From Isoetes taiwanensis (taxonomy: Eukaryota > Streptophyta > Lycopodiopsida > Isoetales > Isoetaceae), in the NCBI GenBank assembly GCA_021234155.1, contig JAJEKV010000039.1, forward strand, positions 64,001-128,000: 64,000 nt of DNA, given 5' to 3'. Positions 10,614 through 22,416 of this stretch are shown here, piece after piece. A program made the translations under genes and the position numbers. The number at the start of each line of letters is the position of its first letter. The first letter of the stretch is position 1. The notes below the pieces were generated by a model, which made no database searches, was not told where the DNA came from, and saw nothing but the letters and a program-made list of their open reading frames with translations.

Positions 10614-10620
10614 TATAAAA
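10614..10620 (+). promoter_or_regulatory. TATA box of the Ole e 1-like gene
   Basis: TATAAAA lies 35-41 bases before the ATG at 10655. This implies a very short 5' UTR if transcription starts about 30 bases downstream of the box. No other core promoter word fits better. Confidence 0.55.
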
Positions 10621-10654
10621 CAGGCCACCCAAATCCCTGCTCTACCGCTGCAGC

Positions 10655-11412
10655 ATGGCCTGCTCGATTCTCCTTCGCTTTCTCGCCGTCCTCATCGCCA
10701 TGGCCATGCAAGGCCGAGCTCAAACTCAAAGCGCCAAATCTCTCGCAGTTCTGGGTTCGGTCTCTTGCCAGGGTCGGCCCGGCCGTTTGGATCGCCTCAT
10801 GGCAGGTAGACTACGTTAATTATATTAACTTAACTTTGAGTTGTTGTGATATGATTTCGCTGCAATTCATTTTCTGTTCGTGGGTTTTGTTTAACTTATT
10901 TTGGCATAACACAGCAGCCTCGGATTTTGGCAGGTGTTGAAGTGCTTCTGCAGTGCAGGAACAGTTCTGCAGCAGTGTATTTTCGTAGTAGTGCAGTCAC
11001 TACCAGCGATGGATTCTTCCGTATGCGAATTCCGGCAGCGATAACCAGGCAGCAATGCTACGGCGCAGTGACCAAGAACCCAGTTGCTGCATGCAATATT
11101 CGTGCTCGGGGGAGTTCCAGAATCAAAGGGTTGGCTGCAAAGACGTTGGAAAATGGAGATGTGGAGTACCGGGTTGAACCTTTTGTGTTTCGACCTGGGC
11201 GCAGTTCGTCTAAATTGAGAAAAGGAAAAACAGACAGATTGGCAGCAGACAAGATATCTGAACGGCCTCATTCTTACATGCTGGGGCCTCCTGATCCGCC
11301 AGAACCATGGATTTCCACATCTGAAGCTACTAGCCGGGCTAATACCTTCAAACTTGGGCCCCCCGATCCTCCACATCCCTGGGCTTCTCAGTCCGCTTCT
11401 TCAACCCCTTAA
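10655..11412 (+). CDS. Ole e 1-like (pollen allergen/extensin family) secreted protein, two exons
   Basis: Exon 1 is 10655-10805 and exon 2 is 10934-11412; the GT..AG intron is 128 bp and the joined frame is exactly 210 codons (209 aa). Residues 1-24 form a hydrophobic signal peptide ending near QGRAQ. Residues about 30-130 follow the Ole e 1 pattern: VLGSVSCQG, a GVEVLLQC strand, a T(S)DGFF turn, a conserved Cys before GAVTKNPVAAC, then a basic stretch. The C-terminus has two copies of a LGPPDPP(E/H)PW motif (about residues 160-200). Family members are secreted to the wall or apoplast; the exact role is unknown. Cysteines at the expected positions suggest a folded domain. The start was chosen for its TATA box and signal peptide. 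Confidence 0.85.
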
Positions 11413-11479
11413 CTTAGTTCTTCCATTTCATTGTAATTAGCCAATGTATGTCCCATAGCCCATTTGGTCTTCGTGTGAC

Positions 11480-11543
11480 TGCTACGTTTTTCTTCTTCAG
11501 AAGAATTCTGTGTGCTACGTTTTTCTTCTTCAGAAGAATTCTA
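11480..11543 (+). repeat. 33-bp tandem duplication in the 3' UTR
   Basis: TGCTACGTTTTTCTTCTTCA and the following AGAAGAATTC occur twice in tandem (from 11480 and from 11513). Each copy contains the small palindrome CTTCTTCAGAAGAA. It lies about 70 bases after the stop codon of the Ole e 1-like gene. Confidence 0.85.
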
Positions 11544-11549
11544 TGTTTC

Positions 11550-14320
11550 CCTTTCTGAGAAGGGTTTACTTCGTTTTAACCAAGTTTTTCAGAGCCCAGT
11601 TTTTTGCTCGTTTATGTTTTGTTTCTCTACACTGAACATTCGTTTATCTGAGGAACTTTAAATGCTATCATTTCGCTTCCATCACTACATGAGATGCAAA
11701 CATCATAACTATATATGAACATCCAAGTATACTGTGATAACTTCTGGGTATCAGTTGACTTTCATTCGTCCCAAATAATGGTGCAAAATGCCGAGATCAA
11801 GTCCACTTAGAGTCTGTAGGGATGGTGCCCATAAACTGCCCACTTAAGCGAAAAAACATTATTATGATGCATTTTTTTTTTTTTAATCTCTTATTTTGAA
11901 ATAACATTATGAAATTTTAAAGTTTAGCCTTCAATAGATACTAAGCACGAGTTGTTTCGACAAATTGGAAGGTTACTATAAAGGATTTAAGTTGTATGGT
12001 AATTTTGACACCAATAGACCCCAAAATGCCCTTTAATGGACCACCAAAAACCCTCCAATGGACCACTAAATATTCACAATTTACCTTGACCACAAGTGCC
12101 CATCAATAGACCCTACATTTAGCTCAATTTTTAATAGTTCTTAAGGTGGGCTATTAAAGGGCAAAGGTGGGCTATTAAAGGGTATTAATGGGCAAAAAGT
12201 GGGCCATTGAAGGAGGGCACCCTCCTCCCCTAAATATAATTTGGTTATTTACTAGAGTAGGATGATGGTAATATTGTTTCTTCACAAATTTCAAAATAAT
12301 CCAAAAATAGGTAGGCGCCCATTTAAGCATGAGAGGTTTGCCTCCCGGGTGAGCTTGCTCGGAAGTAAGTCGAAGTTGATAGAACATCCTACACAAATTG
12401 GGCGACTGCCCACTTTCACTTGGTTAGTCTTTCAGCTTCAAGTTTGTCCAGAGCAAGCTAATCCGGGAGGCAAACCTCCCACGCTCAAATTGGAGGCCGG
12501 CCCATCTTTTGAGTATAATTTGGAATGGTCTGCTGCAACAAATCGCCCAATTTGGTGGCGAAGTTGGAAACATGGATCAAACAACGTACATGTCATTGAT
12601 CTCGGTGTACGTGCAAGGCATACTCATATCTATACATAATATTGCTACAATGTTGATCTGTTATTTTTCATGGTATAAATTAGAGTTCACCTAATGCATC
12701 CAACATCCATTTGCCATTTGTCTTGCAATCGGATGCCACGAGTCTACCTTGCCTCCCCTTCCAAAAAGTCTAGAGTCGATTACGTGCATTATGAATCATT
12801 CTAGTTACTGTAGATGGCAATAAAGAGGTTTACAACTCGACCCTTGGCTGGAGGAAATAGCTGTAAGCCTAGCAAGAGCTAATCCAGATTTATTCCGTGT
12901 TGTCATTCATCTTCTGTGGGTACCAGAATATGGTGTCTATGAAGTTACCAGAGTGACCATGCCACATGCTCATGATGAACCTGGCTAGTGAATGAAGAGG
13001 ACTTCCCATTCTTGAAACTGCTATGGTTTTTCATGGATGATTTTTGAATATATAATCCTTTGGAACATCAACAAGAAGTTGTATTGAAAATATGACATCT
13101 TGCGTTTTCTTCCATTAGGTGTCCGACGCTGCAAATTGGGCGACTTCCCAATTTGATGGTCTTCGATAAGGTGTCACTTATTTTGCATGGAAGGAGCTGC
13201 AGTTCTTATTAGGGGCTCCCACTTGGTTCACTGATAATTGGTAGTGACAGGTCTCGCCTCTGCCATCTCGAGCCTAACATTGGGGTTCCATCAGCACGGG
13301 AGCACCACTAATAGACTATTGGGTAGTAGACACTGTGGCAAAACATATGTCTGTAGCCAATTTATGGGGACCATTACTGGGGAAGTCAATGTTGTGCCTA
13401 GAGGTCAACATAAGCATTTTAAAGATATTTCCTTAGCTAAAGAAATAATTCCCTGATTAAAATGTTAAAGAGGTGGCCCGTGTCGGATTTCTTCTTTCTA
13501 GGAGTTCATGTAACAAAGGGCTAAAAGTTGGACGGATATTTTGGCATGGAAATGGGGGCTGAGACTCGGAAGCTAAGGTGGGTGCATGATTCCACATGCA
13601 AAAGGGTCAATAGACTGCTGATTTGCATGACTCGATGCCATTCCAGTCTATACAAGTTTGCATGAGAGATTCGTGAGGACAAGAAAGGAAGAAGACCCAA
13701 TAAGCTTTTGCATAACCATGCAAATTTGATTTGGGTCATAGAAGTGGACTGCAATTTTAACCAGGGGTTGGAGTAATCAGCTCAATTTGGCCTTCTAAAT
13801 ACATTGGGCATGTATTAGATTGAAGGAGGCAATTTGGAGCTGTTGTGCTTGCAAGAATTATCCTACAAATAATTCCATCTGATTCTGTGATGTACAATAA
13901 AAAGGAAGCAAGGCTTCCTGATTAGCAATCTTGGGAGGGGGGGTTGGGGGGGCGAGGGGGCTTATATCCTAGTTGATCAAGGGGAATTCATAGAGTGGGA
14001 GGTAGATGACTGGCCTTTGCATTTGTTGGAAGAACTGTAATTTACATTGGACATTCAATAAACATTATGTTGTGATGGTACAGATCAAAACTAGATGGGT
14101 CAAGCTTTGTGAATTGTCCTACCACCTATCAAAAATCAAATCTGCTAACTAATGCCTGTCAAATAATCAAACAACAAGTTCGCTCAATAGCCACATGAAG
14201 CAAATAAAAAAAATTGAAAATAATGTTTGAAATGTATTATGTATACCAAATGACTCGTTGTTGACCTACGAATCTAGGGATATTCGTAAACCTCTTTTTT
14301 ACACCATCAAACAAAGGTGT
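11550..14320. other. Intergenic DNA with repeat fragments
   Basis: No supported gene. A pair of inverted segments, GAGGTTTGCCTCCCGGGTGAGC (about 12329) and the reverse-complement-like block ending GGGAGGCAAACCTCC (about 12465-12479), flanks ~120 bp. The word CAAATTGGGCGACT recurs at about 12395 and 13132. A G-rich run lies near 13936-13960. The short frames here (for example 12262-12639 and minus 13521-13754) have no family motif. Confidence 0.4.
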
Positions 14321-14331
14321 GCCCCTCCGGG

Positions 14332-14363
<32 letters not shown>
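14321..14363 (+). repeat. GC hairpin followed by a ~30-nt poly-A tract
   Basis: GCCCC-TCC-GGGGC (14321-14333) is directly followed by a run of A. This is the layout of a small retroposon 3' end. No target-site duplication could be matched. Confidence 0.45.
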
Positions 14364-14364
<1 letters not shown>

Positions 14365-14529
14365 AAGATTTGTTGTGACTAAAATATAAAGAGGGGTAAA
14401 AGAATGCTAGGGTGTCTTTTAAAAAGTGTCATATATTGACAAGAAGATACCAAAATAGTACCCAATATAGCACCCTACATTGGGTAGTTGGTACTTGAGA
14501 CTTTATGCAATCTCAATGCATTCTTTTTA

Positions 14530-14810
14530 GTCTCTAGTAGGTTTATTTTTCACTTAACACGAATCTTCACGTATCCTAGGCTTTAACTGAATTTAATAAA
14601 AAAGGAAAAATAAAAGTAATAGTTTCTAGAGTACATAGTGTTGGTACTCTGGCAGGTTCCAAAACTGGACACCTGTAATATACTTTAATTCAGATCATCT
14701 TAAGTCTCTAGTTGATTTATTTTTCACTTAACAAAGTGTCCTTGACTTTAATTGGTTTTAATAAAACGAAAAAAAAAAAAGTAATAGTTTCTAGAGTACC
14801 TAGTGGCAAA
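14530..14810. repeat. Diverged ~170-bp direct duplication
   Basis: A block running from 'agtctctagt.ggtttatttttcacttaac' to 'aaaagtaatagtttctagagtac.tagtg' occurs at about 14530-14640 and again at about 14703-14805. A further piece ('ggcaggttccaaaactggacacc') occurs at about 14655 and 15069. Confidence 0.65.
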
Positions 14811-15360
14811 AGCATACTACAGATGTCCACTTTTGAAACTGCCAAAGTACCTACACTTTGTAATTCATAAATGGGTACTGTTTTCTTGTTCTTTCTTTAC
14901 TAATTCAAAAATTCAAAATAAAATTAAAAGCATGTTAATGTTTAAGGTCAAATAAAGAGAGTGGAAGATGAAAATGAATGAATCCAATTTAACACTTATT
15001 AGTTATTGAGGCATCATAATATTTTTTGCGGTATGCAGTAGCATGCTTATGCCCTAGTGTTGGTACTTGGCAGGTTCCAAAACTGGACACCCAGGGTCAT
15101 CAAATCAACAATAAAGGTTTATTGTAGAAGATATTAGTAGTTCGAAAAGAGAAATTCTTTCCTTTCCTATAGGATCATATCAACAATAAAGGTTTGTTGT
15201 AGAAAATATAAATAGTTTGAAATGATGATGATGGTCATGGAATTTCAATGTCTATGGGAAGTCCTAGCTTATGGAACACTATATAAACACACCCAGATGG
15301 AACCTGCCCCACCACTGTACAATGGTTGAAGTGTGTCCTTCCCCCACCAACTTTGCAACA

Positions 15361-15573
15361 ATGCATGACCACTTTCATAACAAGGCATTGACCCTGGCCT
15401 TGGGTATGGCGAAGAGACCCTCCTAGAGGATCATGATACTCAATAGTCGAGATCTTCATGAAGTCAATGCATCCCCACTTTCATAACAAGGCGTTGACCC
15501 TGGCCTTGGGTATGGCGAAGAGACCCTCCTAGAGGATCATGATACTCAATAGTCGAGATCTTCATGAAGTCAA
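15361..15573. repeat. 106-bp near-identical tandem duplication
   Basis: The unit beginning ATGCAT...CCACTTTCATAACAAGG at 15361 is repeated at 15467. The two copies differ by only a few bases (for example gcatt versus gcgtt), so the duplication is recent. A separate short direct repeat (ATCAACAATAAAGGTTT) occurs at about 15101 and 15180. Confidence 0.9.
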
Positions 15574-15579
15574 CGGTAA

Positions 15580-16560
15580 AGGTTTATTTCAAAAAAATAT
15601 AAATATTTTGAAAAGGAAAATTCTAATATAAATACTTCAAAACGAGAAATTCTCTTCCCTCCCAACCTGATAAAAGTTATTTGAAGGAGTGTGGCAACCT
15701 TCTCTTGGTTCTTCGATCATAGAGCCCCCCATAGTCTAAGGATATATAAGTGCTCATTCTTTTTTATTCCTCATTTCTTTTTCTATATGGAGAATGTTTT
15801 TGGGCCCACATTAATAAGTGGATCATACGTTTCAAGTAAGTGCCGTGCAACATATGGTACTAATAAAAAAGGCAACTTCACTTTTCCAATATCCTTCTTC
15901 AACATTTAAGTCATCTTAAATTTGCAAGCTTCCAACTTAATATAGGGGAAAAAAGAAAGAATGTAAAGTAGTAAATTACTTTCTCATTAAGTGTGGTCAC
16001 GAGATTCCAAAAAATAAAGTTTCAAAACCATGAAAGAGTTGAATATTTTGAAAACCATGAAAGAATAAATTCAGCTGATATTAAAATAAAATGCATTTTT
16101 TAATATGTCAGCAAAGGCGTCAAAACGTGTGCAAATAGACATAGAATTGTGAATCAAACTAGCATCTATATCTATTCTATTGTCATCTACTTGATTTATG
16201 TTCTTAAAAGATTTACTCTTGTTGTTTCATTGTTTAACAAATACCACTAACAAGACGAGTCCATTTTAGCATAATTATGATCTGAAAGCAGAATGCAACG
16301 TTTCAGAAGAGATGAGTATGCAAATATGGCAGGTTATACATTCTTAGTTGAAGATTGAAGGACATATAGTTTGGGGTAAAAGGCAGAAGTCAAGCAGCAG
16401 GAATGTTGGGGGAACTAATGTTTTGATTAGTAGCAGAACAGAATTTTGTCACAATTTATGTGTCATTATATTGTAAACCATTTTACATTCAATTCTGTTG
16501 AATACTTTGCAGAAGAACCAAAGAACAAGAGAGCCGAAAAAACTTCCCCAGCCTACATAC
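15580..16560. other. Intergenic DNA
   Basis: AT-rich. A 72-codon frame at 15691-15909 has no recognisable motif. No RNA gene or element end seen. Confidence 0.4.
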
Positions 16561-16568
16561 TTATTATT

Positions 16569-16830
16569 CCAGCTGATGAAGCTACACTGAGGAAAGAATG
16601 TCCATAACTCAGACTATATACACACACACTACGCCTGCAAAAATGTCCTCTCAAACATGGACAAGGAACAAACATCTGTCCAAACTTATTAATCCACCAG
16701 ATGAAGCTACATTGAGCAAAAGAATGGAGACAAACTCAGTGCATATACAGAAGGCACCTGGAAAAAGATCTAACCTGATGAAGCCAGGCAAAGAATGTTG
16801 ACAAGCTGAGTGAATATACACAAGACACCT
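16569..16830 (+). repeat. Three diverged direct repeats (GATGAAGC...AGAATG...ATACAC)
   Basis: Three imperfect units each contain 'gatgaagc(ta)ca', 'aaagaatg', 'ctcag/ctgag' and 'tatac(a)ca', starting at about 16574, 16700 and 16778. They are too diverged for a confident period. They could be degenerate exon-like repeats or a decayed minisatellite. Confidence 0.45.
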
Positions 16831-16850
16831 TGAAGGTGGTCTACTAAAGC

Positions 16851-17420
16851 TTGAGCAAGGGCACAAACACAAAAATCTGGTTAAGTTTGGAGGAAAGGAG
16901 GGTGGGAGGGATCGCGAGGATCGAGCGAGAAGCCGAGGCGACAGGAGCTGGGAGGATTGAAGTCAGGGGGAGGGGCAACATGATGAGGGGCAACATGATG
17001 TTGCAAAAACATGGACAAGTGATGGTGAGAGGGGGATCTGGTGATGCAAAGGGAGGCTTCAAAAGGCTGGGAATTGGCCACATGGAGGAGAAGATGGCCA
17101 TCTTTGGAGATGCTTCTCTGGAGAGTAGTGGATGGCACAGTGGGAGGGAACCTGTCATGCTCCCAATTTTTTCTCCTTACAAGATAGGGCAGAGGGGGAG
17201 GAAATTTGCCTACCTTCTTCGTCTCCATCATCCCAGAACTGGCCTGCTTTGCACCCCCTCCGTTTCTCCCTTATGTAGCCTATGCCTTTCCAAAGGCTCC
17301 CTTCAGCCTTTTTCACCACCCTTTGGATTTCGTCCTTATCGCTCCCCAACAATGAACGCATTTCGCCCTAAAATCATCGCCCCTAAAATTAGCCCCCTCC
17401 TATCCTGTCCCTCGATATAG
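16851..17420 (+). other. 189-codon open frame, probably not a gene
   Basis: A G-rich first half and C-rich second half produce long open frames on both strands (plus 16851-17420, minus 16881-17231). Neither shows a known domain. The plus frame has a small internal repeat (NMMRGNMM). CT-rich sequence at 17250-17420 resembles a gene leader read on either strand. Kept only as a candidate. Confidence 0.2.
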
Positions 17421-17866
17421 TTCCTCTCCAATTCTGGCAACTTTTGTGACCGCCTTCTGTTTATTTAAACCGTTGCAATGCAATGCATACATACTGCTTC
17501 AAACTATCTCCACACGTCAATTTGTCTTCCATGGAAATCAGCTCCTTCCAACCACAATCGCTAGAATTTTACACGTTAGTTTTGCATAAATTTATTTAAC
17601 CTACATACATATTTGGTAGTTCACATTGCATTGTGCAAATATATTGTTTTGTTTTGCATAAACTTATTTAACATACATACCTATTGCTAGTATGTATTGC
17701 TCGCGATGGTGCATTGTGCAACTACATTGTGCATTGTGTAAAATGTTCTATGGAAATGTTTTTCTTACGCTGTTCCTAGTTCACTAAATTGTAGCACAAC
17801 TATCCAATAACTGCTTTGGCAATTTAACCATGAACTGGCATGGAAGTATGCTAGAACATGCATGCA
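17421..17866. other. Downstream flank of the PPR gene
   Basis: No gene. It contains repeated 'tttgcataaa(t/c)ttatttaac(c/a)tacatac' words at about 17581 and 17654, a ~73-bp-spaced direct repeat. The PPR polyadenylation site would lie here on the minus strand. Confidence 0.4.
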
Positions 17867-20800
17867 TCACTCTTTCGTAATTAGAGAATTGTAGCTTCCA
17901 AGAGAATTAGTTCTTTTACGTGGTTCTGCATGTTTGATTGAAACATAGAGACTAGTTAATTGAGAGTAAGTAGTCTCAAATCGGCCTGATTGTTCCCCAG
18001 AGAGACTATCTTCACAAAACACATGAAAGTCTCCCTTCCCAAATGCTTTAAAAACCATTGGATCAGTTCTCACATCAGGAAATAAGTTACCCATTTGCAA
18101 TTCATCTAATTCAGTGGCAAGTTTTGTTTCTAATTTTCCTGCCAAATATGCGTCAACTACTGCACCATATGTAACAATGTCTGGAATAATGCCAAGAGAA
18201 TGCATATGTAAGACAGCAATATGCAAATCCCAGAACATCTGCATCCTTGAAAAGGCAAGTACACGAATATTGAATGAAGTCAAATCTGGTGAGAAGCCTG
18301 ATTCCACCATTGCCATAAATTCCCTTTGCAGGTTTTTCATAGAAAAGTTTGAAGAGCATGATAACAGAACCAAATTCCAAAGAAGGTTGCCAACATCTGG
18401 GCGCCTGAGCCCCACTTCTTTGGCAAACTCTCCCAACTGATGAAACAGATTCTCCCGTATATACGCAAGAGCCACTGTCTCTATTGTCAACTTATTCACA
18501 GAAACTCTAAACATTTTAAAACATAAATACAGCTTTCTCATTTCCCTCAAAAGGCCAACTGTTGCATAGGCCTGGACCATCATATTAAGCGATTCTGAAT
18601 CTGGAGGCCACCCTTTCTCCAGCATTTCTGTATACACCTTTTCCATTCTGCTAATAACCCCACCTCTAGCATAAGCTTTGATAAGGGCTTGGTAAGTAAA
18701 GCTATCTGGAATACAACCTACACTCTTCATGTCAATTAAAAGACTGGACATCAGGTTATAAAGACCTTTTTTCCCATATATATAGATAAGCCCTGTGTAA
18801 GTAACAACCGTAGGTTGCTTGCCACTATCCACCATCCTTCTTATTATCTCTTCAACTTTTTTGTACTGTTCTGAGGCTGCATAAGCATGACATAGAGATG
18901 TCCAAGTTGCAACTGTGGGCTGAATATCCAATGTTTCCATTTCATTGAAGAGCTCTTCTGCCGAATCTACCATTTGAGCCTTTCCTAGCATATTTATAAA
19001 CCTTGTGTAATGTTGCTCACAAGGTCGGTATCCTTTTTGGCGTTTCCACCAATTGTAGGCCTTGAAAATGCAAAAAAGATACGTTAACATCAACCACAGT
19101 AAAATAGAAAACCCAAGATCATCTGTTTGTCTCCAACCACTCAGACTTTTAACACTGCCCCACCATATAACGAGGAACAGGAAACAAAGCAACCTCTGCC
19201 AAGCAGTTTGCAGTAAACAATGATCTGATAAAGTGACAGAACACAACAAAATGTAAAGAAATAACTGGATCAACCAACAAAAAGTTGTCCCAGATGGGTA
19301 CAGAAGAATTACAATATACCTAAGAAGACTTTCTCTCGGAGGGAAACAACTTATGTCATCTTGACAAAATATATTAGGCTTAACAGCATAATGTGTAATC
19401 CCTTAGGAGTAATACATTAATCGATAAAGCACAGTGTCACATGTAATATGATTCTATTATCTAGCTCAGGGGAACCAACTTCTTAGTCTATTAACAAAAT
19501 CCCAGCAGGGATAATGATATATGCTGCTTTTGGTCAGTAGTTTTCTGCAGATGTTTCAGATAATTTTATCCATAAGCGAAGATTTGTGCACTTCCTCTTT
19601 AAGCACATATTAAATAAGTTTGACTACGAAATAGGTGTGACAAAGCAACATTTGCTAAAGGATTGGCCTCAAATACACAATATTTTCTGTTTCCAGCAAG
19701 ATGGATTGTGATTTCATATATCACTATTGTGGATACAAATCCCTGCACAACCAGTTCAAATCCAATGGACATATAACCTGATTGCGGCTTTCTGACTCTC
19801 AATTTTGATTCAACACGCATTGGAGGACACAAACAGCTAATAATGTCTACAATCTGAGAGAAGAACACTCTTATTTTCGCAATCTGTTCATAGTGAAGTT
19901 TCCTGGGTACAGGAGGCCAGCTGCTATTCATAAATATCTGGAGGACCCTAAATGTACACAACATTATGTTGGTTGCTGCAATGAATGGCTTGCACCAGAG
20001 ATTGACAAGGAAGGAATGACCCATCAAACAATACAATCTTGCAGATTACGATATATCATTGGCATAGGTTTTCATCGCAACATGATATTTTCTTTGTGGA
20101 ATGCCAGAAAGAGCTCGTAGAGAGCATGAAGTAGATGGAGGTTGCTGCAAGGAATTTGATGCTAATGCAGTTCAAAGCAATCTCAAATATTGTCAGCTAT
20201 AAAGGCCAACTACAAAAGCGAACTTTGGTGGCAATAAGCAGTCAGTAGTTGAGTTGGTTCTCTTAGAATGTTATTATACTTGTCAACAATAGTGCTTTCA
20301 ATCTCTTTAATTTAGATAATGCAGAACAAAACACTTTCAGGTTTAGAAGCAGAAAATATGAATTATGTGCCAAATGACAATAAGGACATGAACAATTGCC
20401 GATCTGAATCCGTCTTCGCTTAACTAGTAATAGACTAGTCCCTTGCCTAACATGTGCTATTCATTATACTATCAAAGTTGGTATGTCCACAGCATTTTTA
20501 GCAATCCAGCATGCTGCATGAATTTAGTCTTTGCTACCATTTACTTCATCACTTGGAAAGGGAATGCTCTATCATTGGAAAAACGTCATAATAGTTTTAT
20601 TACATAGATAGAACTGTTATATGGCTAACTGATGGTAGAATCTTGTATATCTACATGCAAGATTGGTGGCATTTTTTATATAATCGTTCTACCTTATGGA
20701 CTAAAATGACTTTTGGGAGAGGGCACAGAGAGCATAGAGATCACAGTCAATGGCTGATATATGAGTCCGAGGTAGACCACTTAGCTTTTCACTGAGGATT

Positions 20801-21181
20801 CTTGGCATTCCCAACAAACTACCTAGTCCGGGGCAGAATCTAATGATGCAAGTTTATACACTATGGTTAGCTGATTACCTGTAATGCCTCCGCTATTCGA
20901 CCATGGGCTCTAAGAAAATCAATGACAGCCCAGAAAACCACAGGAGACCATTCTCCCATGCCATCCAAAATCTCGAGGGGAGCTTTGCCATTTCTTAGCA
21001 TCTCCACAAACTCCTTTCTCTTCTTCTTTCCTTTACATGGCACTTCCTTCTCCAAAATAAAGGAGATTTGGGCAGGGATGTGTGATTCCTTTGCTATGGC
21101 AAATCGATGGCTTACAGATGTAGGGGCCGGAAAAGAGGAAAACATCGACCAGCGCAGGATTGCCATCCGGTCACTAGGCAA
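17867..21181 (-). CDS. P-class pentatricopeptide repeat (PPR) protein, two exons
   Basis: Exon 1 is 21181-20879 and exon 2 is 19060-17867. They are joined across a 1.8-kb GT..AG intron, between codons, giving 498 codons plus stop pattern (497-498 aa). Exon 1 encodes an N-terminus with a few basic residues, plausible as an organelle transit peptide, and a helical WSPVVFWAVIDFLRAHGRIAEALQ segment. Exon 2 carries about seven 35-residue P-type repeats, including one starting TVVTYTGLIYIYGKKG, one starting DSFTYQALIKAYARGG and one starting DIVTYGAVVDAYLAGK. No E, DYW or SMR domain follows. Family knowledge: such proteins bind specific organellar RNAs for stability, splicing or processing. The target is unknown. 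Confidence 0.85.
19061..20878 (-). other. Intron of the PPR gene
   Basis: The intron is bounded on the minus strand by ACAG|GTAATC at 20879/20878 and TTTTCAAG|GCC at 19061/19060, and it preserves the reading frame. It contains a 145-codon minus frame (19599-20036) with no recognised domain, which I take as chance. Confidence 0.75.
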
Positions 21182-21590
21182 AGCTTAGTCTTTGTTCTTC
21201 ACATTAGGGCATTTCAAAGATACGTAAAGTTTGGTTAGGATTCATTCTGGCTAATCCGCCAATGAGCTGCCGCCACGTGTCATATTTTCATTCTCGGAAT
21301 GTCCTCTTGCCTTGCATTCTAAGTTTTTACCGGACATACTAGAATTTTTTACGTGTATTCTGACTCTATCCTTAAGTTTTACTTGCATTCCCGGATTGTT
21401 ACCTGCATTCTAATATTTTTACCTGCATTTTGACTCGCATTCTGCTTTCTTGTTTTAGTTTATAAAACATTGAAGATTTACTGCCCCAGGGAATTGAACC
21501 CCGGTCCAAAGCACCAGCAACAGATTTTTTAACAAAAAGCTTCAGAGCACTTACAGATTCCTTCAAAGAAGACTTCAGAACGAAAGCAAT
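21182..21590. other. Upstream region of the PPR gene
   Basis: No additional gene. A B-box-like segment on the minus strand (21510-21484, CCGGGGTTCAATTCCC core) resembles a tRNA T arm but has no matching upstream tRNA parts. Confidence 0.35.
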
Positions 21591-21975
21591 CTTCAAAAGC
21601 TTCGAAAACTTCAGAAATGAAAAGCTTTGAAAGAATAAAAGCTTCAAATGCTTCAAAAAAACTTCGAAAAGAAAAGAAAAGAAAAGCTTACCCATCGCCG
21701 GACTTGCTGCACAGAAGGAAAGCTTTGAAAGAATAAAAGCTTCAAAAGCTTCGAAAAGAAAAGGAAAGCAAAGCTTAGCCATCGCCGGAGTTGCTGCACA
21801 GAAAGAACAGAGTTAGAAAGAAACAACAGAAAACAACAGAAAGAAAGAACAGAAAGAGTTAGAAAGAAAACAACAGAACAGAGTTAGAAAGAAACAACAG
21901 AAAGAGCTTTGTTACGCCATCGCCGGAGTCGCTGCACGGAAAGAACAGAGTTAAGAAAAATACAGAAACTAAGAA
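21590..21975. repeat. Purine-rich tandem repeats (AAAGCTT.. / GCCATCGCCGGAGT)
   Basis: An AAAGCTTTGAAAGAATAAAAG block occurs at about 21620 and 21720. A CCATCGCCGGA.T(T/C)GCTGCAC block occurs three times, near 21691, 21780 and 21919. Between them are AGAAAGAACAGAGTTAGAAAG-type repeats. Strand asymmetry is strong (purines on plus). Confidence 0.75.
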
Positions 21976-22330
21976 CAGAGGGAACAAGCCGTTGTGCACA
22001 CCTTCCAGGCCAGAATTGCACCTAAAAAGCAATTCTTGTATACAAAAACATCAGTACAAACGTGTTTTCTATCTTCAACGTAATGTAATTGTATTCACAC
22101 CTTATAAACAGGCCCTCAGGCAAACAAATTACATACAAAGTATAAACAGGCCCTCAATGTCCAATCAAATATTATACCGGATGATGATAGTAGTACAAAG
22201 CCTGCACAGCATCAGGACAAATGAATCTACAGCCTTTGCACACTCCATCTTCGATGCTAATACACTATGAGTTAAAATTTATTTCATAGTTGGAGCTATT
22301 GTTGTAACCAATTTCAAGTTATACTTCATG

Positions 22331-22407
22331 CAACAAGACGCCAAGAGTTTGTTATCTAGGCAACAAGATGCCAAGAGTTTGTTATCTAGGCAACAAGATG
22401 GAAAGAA
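22331..22407. repeat. 30-bp tandem array interrupted by a MITE
   Basis: CAACAAGA(C/T)GCCAAGAGTTTGTTATCTAGG occurs at 22331 and 22361. A third, diverged unit starts at 22391. A fourth diverged unit resumes at 23146 on the other side of the 719-bp insertion. The array therefore predates the MITE. Confidence 0.85.
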
Positions 22408-22416
22408 TTTATTATT

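Noticed and set aside
16881-17420. Overlapping open frames on both strands as a gene
   Set aside because: Compositional skew (G-rich then C-rich) explains the openness. No domain, start context or splice structure supports either frame.
19599-20036. 145-codon minus frame
   Set aside because: It lies wholly inside the PPR intron, has no domain, and the exon-exon join without it is in frame.
21484-21510. Minus-strand tRNA gene suggested by a GGGGTTCAATTCCC T-arm
   Set aside because: Only the T-arm-like part is present. No D arm, anticodon arm or matching acceptor stem could be found.
22331-22407. CRISPR-like array of 30-bp repeats
   Set aside because: Units are directly adjacent without spacers, and the context is a plant nuclear genome.
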